Positions 1-9,924 of a DNA stretch of 64,000 nt are shown here, in pieces. Where the stretch lies: contig NZ_CP047957.1 of the NCBI RefSeq assembly GCF_014280035.1, positions 1,116,001 to 1,180,000 on the forward strand. Reading direction: 5' to 3'. Source of the DNA: Synechococcus sp. A18-25c. GTDB lineage: Bacteria; Cyanobacteriota; Cyanobacteriia; PCC-6307; Cyanobiaceae. Both the position numbers and the translations under genes were made by a program. The first letter of the stretch is position 1. Each line of letters starts with the position of its first letter. The notes beneath the pieces are model-generated. The model saw only the letters and a list, made by a program, of their open reading frames with translations. It ran no database searches and was not told the origin of the DNA.

Positions 1-62
1 TTAAAACACTGGATCCTCCTTGCCTCCACCCGAGAGGATGGTTGTTTTCACCTGACGCATTC

Positions 63-728
63 ATGTCAACGTTTCTAGTCACCGGCTCTAACCGGGGGAT
101 CGGTTTCGAGTTTTGTCGACAACTGCAGCGGCGCGGGGATCAGGTGATCGCTGTGTGCCGTGAGCCCTCAGACGAGCTTCAGGCACTACCTGTACGCATT
201 GAAGCCGGTTTGGATCAAACGTCTCGGGATGCACCCGATCAACTGGCTCGCAGGCTTGAAGGAACGGTGTTGGATGGTGTGATCCTCAATGCCGGAATTC
301 TGGAGACCATCGCTTTCGATCAGCTGGATCCTGATGCCATTCGCCGCCAGTTCGAGGTGAATGCTTTGGCTCCGCTGATGTTGGCTCAAGCTCTATCTGA
401 ATTGATGCCGGCAGGTTCCAAGTTGTCGCTCATGAGTAGCCGGATGGCGTCGATGGATGACAACACGTCTGGTGGTTCCTATGGCTATCGGATGTCGAAA
501 GCAGCTCTGAATAGTGCAGCAAAATCACTGGCCTTTGACCTGAAACCGCGTGGCATTGCTGTAGCAATTCTGCATCCTGGATTGGTTCGAACACGCATGA
601 TCCGCTTTAATCCCAACGGAATTTCTCCAGAGACCGCTGTTCGAGGACTGCTGCAAAGAATCGATGCGCTTTCCTTGGAAACGTCAGGAACATTTTGGCA
701 TGCCAATGGTGAGATTCTTCCCTGGTGA
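63..728 (+). CDS. Short-chain dehydrogenase/reductase (SDR)
   Basis: Predicted NAD(P)-dependent oxidoreductase of about 221 residues with a Rossmann fold. The N-terminal dinucleotide-binding motif reads VTGSNRGIGF. An NAG motif (LNAGIL) lies near residue 85, and the catalytic triad is visible as Ser (LMSSRM), then YGYRMSK (YxxxK) near residue 150. HPGLVRT after the catalytic helix is typical of classical cytosolic SDRs. The ATG at 63 places the glycine motif at the usual distance from the N-terminus. A TTG at 42 has a better-spaced GAGAGG upstream and would add seven residues. The substrate cannot be told from sequence. It converges on the export operon to its right. Confidence 0.88.
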   Translation: MSTFLVTGSNRGIGFEFCRQLQRRGDQVIAVCREPSDELQALPVRIEAGLDQTSRDAPDQLARRLEGTVLDGVILNAGILETIAFDQLDPDAIRRQFEVNALAPLMLAQALSELMPAGSKLSLMSSRMASMDDNTSGGSYGYRMSKAALNSAAKSLAFDLKPRGIAVAILHPGLVRTRMIRFNPNGISPETAVRGLLQRIDALSLETSGTFWHANGEILPW

Positions 729-777
729 CCCGGCTAAAAGCATCAAACGAGACCGACGATTTTTATCTCTTCTGGAC

Positions 778-2427
778 TCATTGAAGACCTGTTTGGTTCA
801 GGAGCTGATCGGCAATTCCTTCCGCATCTTGAGGCCAAATAGCTGTTTCACGATACAACGTTGATAGACGTGTATTGTAATTCTGAATCGAAAGTATTTT
901 TGAGGTAATTGCGTCTTGATATTGTTGAGCTAACTGATTAAGTGCTGTGATATCAGTGAGACCTGCATTCATTCGGGCCACTGCTGCAATATATGCAATT
1001 TTAGACGAATCAGCTGCTGCTTTCGCAGTCATGAACTCAAGCGTTGCAGAATCAAGAGCATTGATTGTCGTTCTCACGGTTTCAGTGGCACGATTACGAA
1101 TCGATTCTGCTTCAAATTCAAACGCTTTGGATTGATTAAAGTCAAAGGATGCATTGGCATCATTGACGCCACCCTGATAAAACGTCCATCGAAATCCAAT
1201 CAACGCGGAAATATCATAGTTCGAATCTCTAGACCAAACGCTGGTTGTTGTGTAGCTATCTCCATTGATTCCTGCCCCAGAGCTCTCTAATTCAACGTCT
1301 TGATTGCTGTTGAGCGAGCTCTCACTCCCTAGATAATTTGCGTTGGCAGATAAATATAGCTTCGGAAGCGTACTATTTAATTGTGAAATGCCACTCCATT
1401 TTGATCCTTCGGAGAGTTCAACTGCTTGAAGGACTCGATCATTATTTAGCCTTGCCAATGCTATTGATTCATCGAGACCAAATGGCCAGTCTGCTTGAAA
1501 TTTGCTTTCTCCTTTGGTGATAATAAAGGTTTCTTCGGGGAGTGAAACGAGTCTAGCCAGTGTGCTAGAAAACTCATAATAGGATTGGATAGACTGAATC
1601 AGTCGTGAGAGAGTGTTGTAATACGCTGCATAACTTTGGCCCAAATCCTGAAGGCTGACACGACCTGCATCGAATCTGGCTCTTTGGACTTCAGCGGAGA
1701 GCTTCTGCGATTTAGCAATGATCGTGTACGAGGTAATGAGATCTTTTTGGGCTAATAATTGGTAGTATGTCGTTTGTATTTGACTGACGAGGTCTCGAGA
1801 AAACAAATAAAATCCATAGCGTTGAGCGGAGTAAGACGCTGAAGCTGAATTGATGGTGGGTTGCCGGCTAAAGTCAAGAAATTGCCAAGTCACCTCCGCT
1901 TGAACCCGACTCGTTGCTCGGGAGTTGGTTGTGTCTGTCGTTCGACTCCTTCGAATGGTTCCAAGCGGATTCGATTGAGATGGATCAGTCTCCTCTCGAC
2001 GGTCGTTGAATGATTCGCCTCCATTGATGGTGAAGCTTTCGCTGGAAATGGAAGCAGTTGGATTCCAGGATCTGGTCGCTGCGGTCAGTCGATCTCGGCT
2101 GGATTCCAGATCACTCAGTTGTTGTTTGATTTCTGGGTTATTCGCAAATGCAAAATCGATGCACTCCTTCAGCGTGAATGACCTCGCATCTGGATAGTTT
2201 GTGCTCTTATTTAGAAAATTTTCGACTTGTTGCCAGTGTTGGGTAGAAATTGTCTGTAAAAGCTCTTTTTTAAAGAATCCTTCTGGTGCATCACTCAGTT
2301 GATCTAGGTTTATGGATAAATCATACGCATGAGAAGTAGACGCAAGTGGGACCAAACAAAGTGCCGCTATCGAAGCTTTGAAGGCCATCTTGATCGATAA
2401 CATGGTAAAGAAAAGGTTTCGTCTCAT
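778..2427 (-). CDS. TolC-like outer membrane efflux protein of the bacteriocin export operon
   Basis: Predicted outer-membrane channel of a type I secretion system, 549 residues. A cleavable signal peptide is visible (hydrophobic stretch ending LASTSHA), followed by two long helix-rich repeats typical of the OEP/TolC family (for example CIDFAFANNPEIKQQ in the first repeat and the alanine-rich LDSATLEFMTAKAAAD stretch in the second). It is the last gene of a four-gene minus-strand operon and starts 4 bases after the stop of the preceding ABC transporter. AGGTGG lies about 9 bases upstream of the ATG and supports this start. Inference: it completes a trans-envelope conduit with the HlyD adaptor and one or both ABC transporters. 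Composition is AT-richer than the core genes to the right. Confidence 0.88.
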   Translation of the reverse strand: MRRNLFFTMLSIKMAFKASIAALCLVPLASTSHAYDLSINLDQLSDAPEGFFKKELLQTISTQHWQQVENFLNKSTNYPDARSFTLKECIDFAFANNPEIKQQLSDLESSRDRLTAATRSWNPTASISSESFTINGGESFNDRREETDPSQSNPLGTIRRSRTTDTTNSRATSRVQAEVTWQFLDFSRQPTINSASASYSAQRYGFYLFSRDLVSQIQTTYYQLLAQKDLITSYTIIAKSQKLSAEVQRARFDAGRVSLQDLGQSYAAYYNTLSRLIQSIQSYYEFSSTLARLVSLPEETFIITKGESKFQADWPFGLDESIALARLNNDRVLQAVELSEGSKWSGISQLNSTLPKLYLSANANYLGSESSLNSNQDVELESSGAGINGDSYTTTSVWSRDSNYDISALIGFRWTFYQGGVNDANASFDFNQSKAFEFEAESIRNRATETVRTTINALDSATLEFMTAKAAADSSKIAYIAAVARMNAGLTDITALNQLAQQYQDAITSKILSIQNYNTRLSTLYRETAIWPQDAEGIADQLLNQTGLQ

Positions 2428-2431
2428 TGGA

Positions 2432-4639
2432 TTAATCCACCTCTGTTCTTTGTGAGCGGTATTTTTGCATCACCTCCTTCATATAATTGGAGTTTACAAG
2501 GCTGTTTTCGAAAGATCCTTCGAATTCGATTTTACCCTTTTGAAGAACAATAATGTGATCGCAGCTTTGGATTGCTGTGATCCTGTGTGCAACGACGATG
2601 CGACTGACGCCAATACTTTTCAAGTTTTCGACGATAACGCGTTGGGAATAATTATCAAGCGCCGATGTCGATTCGTCTTCTAATAAAACCTTGGGTTCGC
2701 GTAAGAGAGCACGGGCAATGCCTAGGCGCTGCCTCTGGCCTCCAGAAATATTACCAGCACCCTCGGACAAGATTGTCTCTAATTTCATGGGCAAAGCATT
2801 TATTTCTTCTGATAGATTAACAAGCTCAAGTGTTCTCCAGATTGTTTCATTTGATTCGCCCAAACCAGATGTTAAAGCATCTTTGATTGATGAAACTGGA
2901 AGAACAGTTGTTTGAAGGATTGTTCCCATCTGTGACCTGAGATGCTTGATATCAAGTTCTGATAATTCGTGCCCATCGATAAAGATTGATCCAGATTGAA
3001 TTGGATAAAAACCTAAGATGATAAGGATAATTGTTGACTTACCACATCCGCTGGGGCCAAATAAAACATTAAATTGATTAGGGTAAAGCGTGAAACTTAC
3101 TTTGTCTAAAATTATATTGTCAGACCCTGGATAAGAAAATGTGACATCTTTAAATTGAATAAGACCGTTAAGAGTGATTTGCTTTTTAATGGTATTCAAA
3201 CCCTCTTCTTGTTTTTGATGAATTAGCGGCATAGCCCGCTTGAAATCGACCCAACCTTGACCCAACACCGTATTAAATAGATCAACAAGCTGTGTAAACT
3301 TCGTTGAAAAACTAGAAAAGGCGCTCGAAAAAATAATAAAAGTGGACGCCTGTAATCCGAGTTCGTTGATATCACTTGAATTGAGTAACCGGTAAATTAA
3401 AACTGCGTAAATCAAAGACAAGCCAAAATTATTTAAAAAGCTCGATATGATTGAATTGTAGCTAGAAAGAAGATTGACATTAAAGCGAAGAGAAGTGAAA
3501 GAGAATATTGATTTACTCCATCGTTCGATAATTGATCGTTCACTCCCAGAGGTTCTAATTTGTGCAATATTATTCAATGATTGCAATGTCTCATCATAGA
3601 AATTAGCTTCTTCTTCAACGAAGCTTTTTTCGTAAACAATTTGACGTCTGAAAATACCAGTTTGTATGCCTGCAATGGTGATGATCAATCCAATCGCAAA
3701 AATACTAAGTTGCCAATCATAATTAATCATCAATCCCATGAAGCCAATCAAAGATATGATATTGATGATTGTCGATAGCGCTGATGATGATAATGACCTA
3801 AGTAGGCTGTTGACTGAAGTAACACGCGATGATAAGTCGCCAATCTTATACTGATCTAAAAACGAGATGGGATAGGAAAGAATTCTTTGGTAGATTGGAA
3901 TCTGAATCCTGAGACTTAATTTTTGTGTAAATCGAAGTAAAAAGAACGACTGAAGCCATGTCATCAACGATGAATAGAGAGCAATCACAACAGTGATTAT
4001 GAACGTTGAAATGATCCAACCGATGTTTCCGCTTGGAACAACGTCTCCTACCACTCTGGATGTGATGATTGGTGAGAGAAGTGATAGCCCTGTGACGAAA
4101 ACTGAGATTAAAGCAGCGAATATAAAATCTCTTTTGACAGCAGGGAATGAAAATTTGAGGAGTTCCCAAAAAGTATCGAGATTTTCGGGAAAGATTGGGA
4201 AAATTTCGTAAACAGTTTGATCATCTTCTTGCTCAAACTTTTTTCCGTTAATGTAGGTATTTAGTGTCGTATCGAAGATCTTTGTTTTTGATCCAATTTC
4301 ATGGATAATAACGAGTGAGCCATTTTTTTTATTGATAGTAACGAGAGGAATCTGTTCATATTTACCGTAGTCAAGACTAATGTTTGAAGGGCGATAATAG
4401 AACCCATTAGACTCTAATAAATCTTCAAGAGTGTTACGCGACTGGATTATTTGCTGTTGGTCAAGACCGAATAACTCCCTGAGTTTATTAATTAAGTTGT
4501 ATGCTTCATCTTCGATAGTGCTCTTATTGAACGACTCATGATCCTTTTGAGTTGACACATCCAGGCTAAGCAATGACTGAATTGCTTTTGATGATGCTTG
4601 GATCTCATTGAAATTATTATTTGCCATCATAGTGCTCAA
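2432..4639 (-). CDS. NHLM-type bacteriocin ABC transporter, permease/ATPase without peptidase (ABC2)
   Basis: Inner-membrane ABC half-transporter, 735 residues. The first ~150 residues are a soluble region without the Cys-His-Asp signature of a C39 peptidase. A type I exporter membrane domain follows at about 170-450, then an ATPase with Walker A GPSGCGKST, signature ISGGQRQRL and Walker B LLEDESTSALD. This matches the second transporter of NHLM (Nif11/NHLP leader microcin) export cassettes (TIGR03797-like). Its start overlaps the stop of the peptidase-containing transporter by 4 bases (ATGA), implying translational coupling and probably a heterodimer or paired function. The exact role of the second transporter is not established. 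The gene is noticeably AT-rich. Confidence 0.87.
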   Translation of the reverse strand: MSTMMANNNFNEIQASSKAIQSLLSLDVSTQKDHESFNKSTIEDEAYNLINKLRELFGLDQQQIIQSRNTLEDLLESNGFYYRPSNISLDYGKYEQIPLVTINKKNGSLVIIHEIGSKTKIFDTTLNTYINGKKFEQEDDQTVYEIFPIFPENLDTFWELLKFSFPAVKRDFIFAALISVFVTGLSLLSPIITSRVVGDVVPSGNIGWIISTFIITVVIALYSSLMTWLQSFFLLRFTQKLSLRIQIPIYQRILSYPISFLDQYKIGDLSSRVTSVNSLLRSLSSSALSTIINIISLIGFMGLMINYDWQLSIFAIGLIITIAGIQTGIFRRQIVYEKSFVEEEANFYDETLQSLNNIAQIRTSGSERSIIERWSKSIFSFTSLRFNVNLLSSYNSIISSFLNNFGLSLIYAVLIYRLLNSSDINELGLQASTFIIFSSAFSSFSTKFTQLVDLFNTVLGQGWVDFKRAMPLIHQKQEEGLNTIKKQITLNGLIQFKDVTFSYPGSDNIILDKVSFTLYPNQFNVLFGPSGCGKSTIILIILGFYPIQSGSIFIDGHELSELDIKHLRSQMGTILQTTVLPVSSIKDALTSGLGESNETIWRTLELVNLSEEINALPMKLETILSEGAGNISGGQRQRLGIARALLREPKVLLEDESTSALDNYSQRVIVENLKSIGVSRIVVAHRITAIQSCDHIIVLQKGKIEFEGSFENSLVNSNYMKEVMQKYRSQRTEVD

Positions 4640-6864
4640 TCTTCCTGATCGATGAGTTGTTTGAAAAGTGAATTATCAACTTTCATCAACTCGTTGGGGT
4701 GACCAGATTCTTTGATGTATCCTTTGTCTAAAACAACAACCTGATCAGACAGCTTTGCAGTAAGAAGTCTGTGTGCGACTGCAATCACGGTCAAATTTAA
4801 GTTCTTGATGTTTTGTATAACCATTCGCTCAGTTGGCACGTCTAATGCACTTGTAGCCTCATCAAGAAAAAGTATATTGGGTGCGGTTAGTAACGCTCTA
4901 GTAATTGAGAGACGTTGTAATTGTCCGCCACTTAAACCGTTGCCATTATCGCCCAAATATTGAGAGTATCCTTGAGGCATATTCATCACAACGTCGTCAA
5001 AACAAGCGATTTTTGCTATTTCCCTGACATGATCAAGATCGTAGTTATCGTTATACATGGTTAAATTGTCATAGATTGTTCCGCGGAATATGTTGGTTTC
5101 TTGCGAAACATAAGCGAACGACCGCCGAATTGTCTCATCGTCATATTCCATCCAGTCATGATCACCGTAGAGAATCTGCCCTTTAGAAGGTTGATAGAGA
5201 CCAACCAAATTTTTGATGAGGGTCGATTTCCCCGACCCACTTGGGCCAATGATACTAATTAACTCTCCATCCTTTATTCTTATATTGATGTCAGTTAAAA
5301 CATTTGGAGACAAGGGTGAAAATGTCTGATCTACGTTAATGACGCTAATTGATTTTGGCTTGTTAATTTTAAGTTGAGTTTGCTTGTTATCAGATTCGAA
5401 ATTAAGCTTCGAATCAACTAATTGTGATTTGTACTGATCAAGGGATCGCACCTTGGGGTCATTTTCAACCAATCTTAAGTCTTGAAGTCTTCCAAGCTCA
5501 GCTTCAGCTTGCTGGAGTTGATCCAAAAGATTTGAAACGCTGAGTAGAGGGCCTGTGATTTCGTTGCGTAAAACTTGGAAAGCCATAAATCCAGCCAAAT
5601 TCATGCTTCCCTGCATCACCAAAAAACCTGAGAAAGCAATCGTTCCGTAGTTATAAAGTGTATTTGATAAATCTGTGAGAAAGTCAAAGGAATTCATTTT
5701 GCTCTGAACCTCTTGGCTTTTCTCTAAAATGGGACTATAAAAATCTTGATACGTCGATAAATATCTGTTTTCAAGTCCCGATGCTTTGATCGTTCTTGTA
5801 TCACTCAGCATTCTCACTGTGATGCCATAGACTTTGCCTAATTCAACCTGAATTGATCGATTTGAATCAATTAACATACTGGCAGCAATCGATGCTAGTG
5901 TAATGTTAACCAGTACATAAATTAGAGATATGACCGTCAATTGCCATGAGATTAAAAGTAAAAAAGGGATGATTAAAGCAGCTCCGATCAGGCCCAGGAC
6001 GAATATTAGGAACTGATTGATCAATGTGTTGGCAATGTTCTCAGACAGTTTAAGTCTGCTTGCGATGTCACCAATGAATCGACTCGTGTAAAATTGATAG
6101 TCGACTGATAATATTTTGAAGGATATTTCGACAGATAATCGTCTTTGAATGGAGAGAGCAAGTCGTCGGACGACATTCAATTGAACACTAGTCAGAGACG
6201 CTGCCAGAATGACCATCAACAATGACAACCACATAATGGGAAGCCCAAGTTCATACCTTTGGTCCCCTAAAAATGATTGAACAAATGCACCCGATAATCC
6301 AGGTGTTGCAAGTGATGTCACGAGCAGCGCAGTGGATATCAATAAGAGAAAATAAATCGAAACTTGATAGCCTCCTATAATCGGCAGAAAGTTGAGAATT
6401 TCCCGCTCGGGCCGCCCTGATTTCTCGAAAGTATCTTGCTTGTTAAACTGTAAGAGTAAACCTGAAAATTTATTGCTCAGCTCCGTTTCACTGACTTTGT
6501 ATTTACCTCCACCAGGATCAGCAATGCGTAAAAACTTTCCATTCGTACTTTCAAAGACGACAAAATGGTTGTAATTCCACCAAGCAATGCAGGGAAAATC
6601 TACTTTTCCATCTAGGATTTCTCTTGGTCTTTGTTTGCCTACTTTTACATTGAGGCCGTAGTGAATTGCAGCTTTCTTGAGGTTTAACATATTGCTACCA
6701 TCTCGACTGACTCCGCATTGATAACGAAGATCCGATAATGGCAAATACTTACCAAAATATTGGAGAATCATTGATAATGATGCTGCTCCGCATTCAACCA
6801 TCTCGTATTGAAGAACGAGTGGAACTTTCCTTCGGAAGAATGCTGGTATTAGAGTTTTTTTCAT
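4636..6864 (-). CDS. NHLM-type bacteriocin export ABC transporter with C39 leader peptidase (PCAT)
   Basis: Peptidase-containing ABC transporter, 742 residues, expected to cleave double-glycine leaders and export the mature peptide. The N-terminal C39 domain (about 12-145) shows the catalytic Cys in MVECGAASL, the His in NYNHFVVFE and the Asp in RIADPGGGKY. A six-helix exporter domain (about 165-450) and an ATPase follow, with Walker A GPSGSGKST, signature LSGGQLQRL and Walker B ILFLDEATSALD. This is the expected partner of Nif11-type precursors such as those at 33.4, 45.2, 49.5 and 60.8 kb, though that pairing is inferred. It overlaps both neighbours by 4 bases. No precursor or modification enzyme adjoins it. 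Confidence 0.92.
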   Translation of the reverse strand: MKKTLIPAFFRRKVPLVLQYEMVECGAASLSMILQYFGKYLPLSDLRYQCGVSRDGSNMLNLKKAAIHYGLNVKVGKQRPREILDGKVDFPCIAWWNYNHFVVFESTNGKFLRIADPGGGKYKVSETELSNKFSGLLLQFNKQDTFEKSGRPEREILNFLPIIGGYQVSIYFLLLISTALLVTSLATPGLSGAFVQSFLGDQRYELGLPIMWLSLLMVILAASLTSVQLNVVRRLALSIQRRLSVEISFKILSVDYQFYTSRFIGDIASRLKLSENIANTLINQFLIFVLGLIGAALIIPFLLLISWQLTVISLIYVLVNITLASIAASMLIDSNRSIQVELGKVYGITVRMLSDTRTIKASGLENRYLSTYQDFYSPILEKSQEVQSKMNSFDFLTDLSNTLYNYGTIAFSGFLVMQGSMNLAGFMAFQVLRNEITGPLLSVSNLLDQLQQAEAELGRLQDLRLVENDPKVRSLDQYKSQLVDSKLNFESDNKQTQLKINKPKSISVINVDQTFSPLSPNVLTDINIRIKDGELISIIGPSGSGKSTLIKNLVGLYQPSKGQILYGDHDWMEYDDETIRRSFAYVSQETNIFRGTIYDNLTMYNDNYDLDHVREIAKIACFDDVVMNMPQGYSQYLGDNGNGLSGGQLQRLSITRALLTAPNILFLDEATSALDVPTERMVIQNIKNLNLTVIAVAHRLLTAKLSDQVVVLDKGYIKESGHPNELMKVDNSLFKQLIDQED

Positions 6865-8303
6865 GGCTGATTAAGTTCTAAACGGATTAACTTATCCGGA
6901 GGTGCGATCCCGATTATTTCTCTGAGTGCTGGTATCAGCATTTGGATTGGCGTGCTGACTCTGGTCGTGATTTGGGTGGAGAGTAAAAACCCTTCTCTTG
7001 GAGAGATCGGAGGGTTACTTCTGTTATTCCAAACATATCGACCACTTTTGTCGCGCACGATTGAATTGGTCTCACCGTCGAGGATCGGTACCGATGCTGT
7101 TGTGCTCGCTTCCTTGCGTAGTTTTGTGAGATCTCTCGTTTTTAATCTCACATTCACCTGGTAAACACTTCCCTGTGGGCTAACCACAGTCGCCAGGCCT
7201 TGAGAATTCAACCTCGAAGCCAGTGTTGCTGTGGTGAAAGGGATTGATTCAAGTGAGTCTATTTGACCTTTGATTCCACCGATTTCGGCTGAACTAAAGC
7301 CCAAAGGCGTCAAAATGACTTCTTGGCCAATGTCCACCTGAGTTGCAGCACGCTGATCGATAAAGACAGGGATTACGGATGGCTCTGAAACATTTGACCA
7401 ACTGACGGTCATAATTTCTGAACCAGGTTGAACAAAGTCCCATTGACTTGATGTAAATGATTGAACATAGGCAGCATCAAATGCAAATACTACAGAATCT
7501 CTCAGGAATTGAGATAATGAATCGATTAGATTTGATTGATTATTCTTAATTTCAAGCTCTAGACGTTGCAAATTTGATGACAAGTCAGAGACTGCAATTC
7601 TCGATTGCGTTGTTTCGGCAAGGGCTTGATTCAGCTCGAGTTGAGATACGAAACCCTCTTTTACGAGTGGTCCGAGTGGTTGTATCAGCGCGTTCTGTGA
7701 CTCCTCAACTTTTTTACTGAGCGCTAAAGACTCTTGATTGATTTTGATTAGATTTTGGTAATTTGAAATCGACCTCTTAAGGCTGAGGAGATTGTTTTGA
7801 AGTTCTTGCCTTGCAGACGGTTGGTCGATGATTGCAACAATATCGCCTTCGTTCATTTTGACAGTGTAGTTGCCACCTGTTTCAAGCCCACCACTGAATA
7901 AGCTCATTGGCATACGGCTTGTTTGGAGTTGATTCAAATAGTCGAGGATCTGTTCGGTCAATACAACTGATTCTTCAAATGTTGTGGTTTTGCTGTTGGT
8001 GTTAAATGCGTAGGCTCTTTGGGACCAACTTGGAATCATATATTCAACTTCTTTGGTCTGTTTGTTTTGTGTAAACGGGAGAAGGATCCTCCCTGCTGAT
8101 TGAGACTGATAAGTGAAAAGACCGTCAACTGGGGCGAGAACGCCAAGTCCATTGACCTGCACTGGGATTGGTGCTGTGAAACCCCAAACTGCAGTTATCC
8201 CTGCTAACCCTATAAAAATTCCTCCAGCAATGACATTGGGAGAATTGAGAACAGCAGTTGTCGAAATCTTCCTAGGCACTTTATTTTGCAGCTTGTTATC
8301 CAT
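6861..8303 (-). CDS. HlyD-family periplasmic adaptor of the NHLM bacteriocin secretion system
   Basis: Membrane-fusion protein of 480 residues and first gene of the export operon. One N-terminal transmembrane segment (about 30-50) is followed by a biotinyl-lipoyl-like region with the NGLGVLAP motif. A long alpha-helical hairpin spans about 165-260 (LQNNLLSLKRSISNYQNL and the region ending ELEIKNNQSNL), and a beta-barrel domain forms the C-terminus. This matches NHLM_micro_HlyD-type adaptors (TIGR03794-like), which link an inner-membrane ABC exporter to TolC. Its stop overlaps the transporter start by 4 bases. A possible promoter lies just upstream (TAAAAT near 8346). Confidence 0.87.
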   Translation of the reverse strand: MDNKLQNKVPRKISTTAVLNSPNVIAGGIFIGLAGITAVWGFTAPIPVQVNGLGVLAPVDGLFTYQSQSAGRILLPFTQNKQTKEVEYMIPSWSQRAYAFNTNSKTTTFEESVVLTEQILDYLNQLQTSRMPMSLFSGGLETGGNYTVKMNEGDIVAIIDQPSARQELQNNLLSLKRSISNYQNLIKINQESLALSKKVEESQNALIQPLGPLVKEGFVSQLELNQALAETTQSRIAVSDLSSNLQRLELEIKNNQSNLIDSLSQFLRDSVVFAFDAAYVQSFTSSQWDFVQPGSEIMTVSWSNVSEPSVIPVFIDQRAATQVDIGQEVILTPLGFSSAEIGGIKGQIDSLESIPFTTATLASRLNSQGLATVVSPQGSVYQVNVRLKTRDLTKLRKEASTTASVPILDGETNSIVRDKSGRYVWNNRSNPPISPREGFLLSTQITTRVSTPIQMLIPALREIIGIAPPDKLIRLELNQP

Positions 8304-8711
8304 GCGGAAGACTAATTTGCGCTTGGCTGCAAAGCCATATTTTTTATTTTAGCAGAGAATTTTGTGCCTGCAAGCTTGCTTGCTCTCCTTTTTCTTTGCC
8401 GCCATTGGTTGTTGTCTCATTCATTAAGGTTGAATTTCTTGCTTGTTTTGTATTGCTGACTTTTGGCGCCTTGTTTTTAGTTGTTGCTTTCCGGAGGCAC
8501 AGGCTTTGATAAGTTTGTTTTCATTCTCTAGAGATTCACTGCAACCCTGAATTTTTAATCTTTTTGGGATAGATATTATAGTATCCATATTTGCATGTAT
8601 CACTGAGCTGTTGTTCGTCCTGTCCCCTTCGTTTTTGAGTACAAAAACCCTTGCGTGCGTCTTTATATTTGGTTTAGAACTGAGACAATAACCCTAGAGG
8701 AGGAAGTGAAA
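8304..8711. promoter_or_regulatory. Divergent AT-rich intergenic region between export operon and small membrane gene
   Basis: About 400 bases with no convincing gene. It must carry divergent promoters. For the minus-strand export operon a -10-like TAAAAT is at 8346-8351, about 43 bases before the start codon. For the plus-strand gene a TATTATAGT stretch lies near 8574 and a strong AGAGGAGG ribosome binding site at about 8696-8703. The promoter calls are weak pattern matches. The region is rich in T-runs but no terminator hairpin was recognised. Confidence 0.3.
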
Positions 8712-8996
8712 ATGCTTTCTCTTGCCGCATTCAGCCTTCTGGTCTTGCTGAATCTAGTAGTGCTCGATCATCTTGCCAGCAAGATGGTTCGGCGCTATGG
8801 AGAGTGGCGTCAAGCCAAGCGATTTGTTGGCGGGCATCCTGAAATGCAGGGTGTTGATCTTCAGAATGACCCCTTGGTGCATTACACAGCAGATGCTGCC
8901 CTAAAAGCTTTCGTTCTCGATAATGAAGACCCTGGCGAAGATCGTCCCTTCATGTCTGGTCTTTCTGGCGATTTTGAAGACATTGACTACGACTGA
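8712..8996 (+). CDS. Small membrane-anchored protein of unknown function
   Basis: 94-residue protein with one N-terminal hydrophobic segment (LAAFSLLVLLNLVVLDHL) followed by a basic stretch (KMVRRYGEWRQAKRF) and a strongly acidic C-terminus ending FEDIDYD. The ATG at 8712 is fixed by an AGAGGAGG Shine-Dalgarno site 8 bases upstream. I do not recognise a family; the layout suggests an inner- or thylakoid-membrane anchor with a cytoplasmic tail. It is divergent from the export operon and upstream of the J-domain gene. Confidence 0.7.
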   Translation: MLSLAAFSLLVLLNLVVLDHLASKMVRRYGEWRQAKRFVGGHPEMQGVDLQNDPLVHYTADAALKAFVLDNEDPGEDRPFMSGLSGDFEDIDYD

Positions 8997-9120
8997 GTCG
9001 GCCTTCGTTGCGCAGTAGCTTCCACCAACGCTCTGATGAGCTTCCATGCTGTGCTGATCTTCGGCCTTTAATGCCAAGCTGGAGGCCTTCGACGCTGAAT
9101 TGAGGCTTGGCCTCATCACC

Positions 9121-9924
9121 ATGGGTTTTGATCCTCGTGATTGGTCAGCGACATCTCATGACATCCCAACCGGGAAGGCTCGCGGCGAGCGTGTAACGAG
9201 CAACGTTGAAGCCCTCCTGCGCGAAAATGATTCCCTTCGCCGTGAAGTTCATCGCCTTGAGCTGGAGCTTGATCATTGTCGACGTCGCCAATGGCAACGA
9301 CCGCGGCGAGAGCCTTTCTCACGTGAGTCATGGCAGCAGTCGTCAACCCAGTCTCCGCCGAGAGTGACAGCGACGCAGGTTCAACGTTGGGGTGCTTCTC
9401 TTGCTGATCAGAGGGGCTGGACCGAGCTGAGAGCCACTGGCTTGGTTGCACTGATCGATCAGCTCAACCGTGACAGCTTTCATGCTCAGCTGACGTTGCA
9501 GCAACGGCTTGATCGCTTGGTGACTGGATTGGGGACCGACCTTTTTGCTGCTGTTGGTTCTCGTTCCAGCAAACGTTCCATGGCCGTTCTGGCTGCGTTT
9601 GCCCTGTATGGCGTTCGAGCGAGTGAATGGTTGGATGAAGATCCTGCCCGGGTTGTGGAGGAGCTGCACCAACGCCAACGACGTGAGCGAACAGCCAGGT
9701 CCGGTCGCCGAACACGCAGTGATCAACGCAGAACCGACCGCGATTGGCGCGAACGGGATCCACGAATGGACGCGTTGTCTGTTCTCGGCCTTGACGCGTC
9801 AGCGACGCAGGATGTGATCAAGCAGGCATTTCGCCAGCTTGTGAAGCAGCATCATCCGGATGTGGGTGGATCAGCTGAATCCTTCCGACGCGTGAATGAT
9901 GCTTATCAACTGCTGATGTCTTGA
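9121..9924 (+). CDS. J-domain (DnaJ-like) protein
   Basis: 267 residues. The J domain is at the C-terminus (about 215-266): the helix II region VIKQAFRQLVKQ is followed by the diagnostic HHPDVGG motif, so the protein can probably stimulate an Hsp70 ATPase. There is no Gly/Phe region or zinc-finger domain, so it is not a canonical DnaJ. The N-terminal half contains a charged coiled-coil-like helix (ENDSLRREVHRLELELDHC) and an arginine-rich linker precedes the J domain. The 3' end overlaps the convergent hydrolase gene by 19 bases. The client or pathway is unknown. Confidence 0.8.
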   Translation: MGFDPRDWSATSHDIPTGKARGERVTSNVEALLRENDSLRREVHRLELELDHCRRRQWQRPRREPFSRESWQQSSTQSPPRVTATQVQRWGASLADQRGWTELRATGLVALIDQLNRDSFHAQLTLQQRLDRLVTGLGTDLFAAVGSRSSKRSMAVLAAFALYGVRASEWLDEDPARVVEELHQRQRRERTARSGRRTRSDQRRTDRDWRERDPRMDALSVLGLDASATQDVIKQAFRQLVKQHHPDVGGSAESFRRVNDAYQLLMS

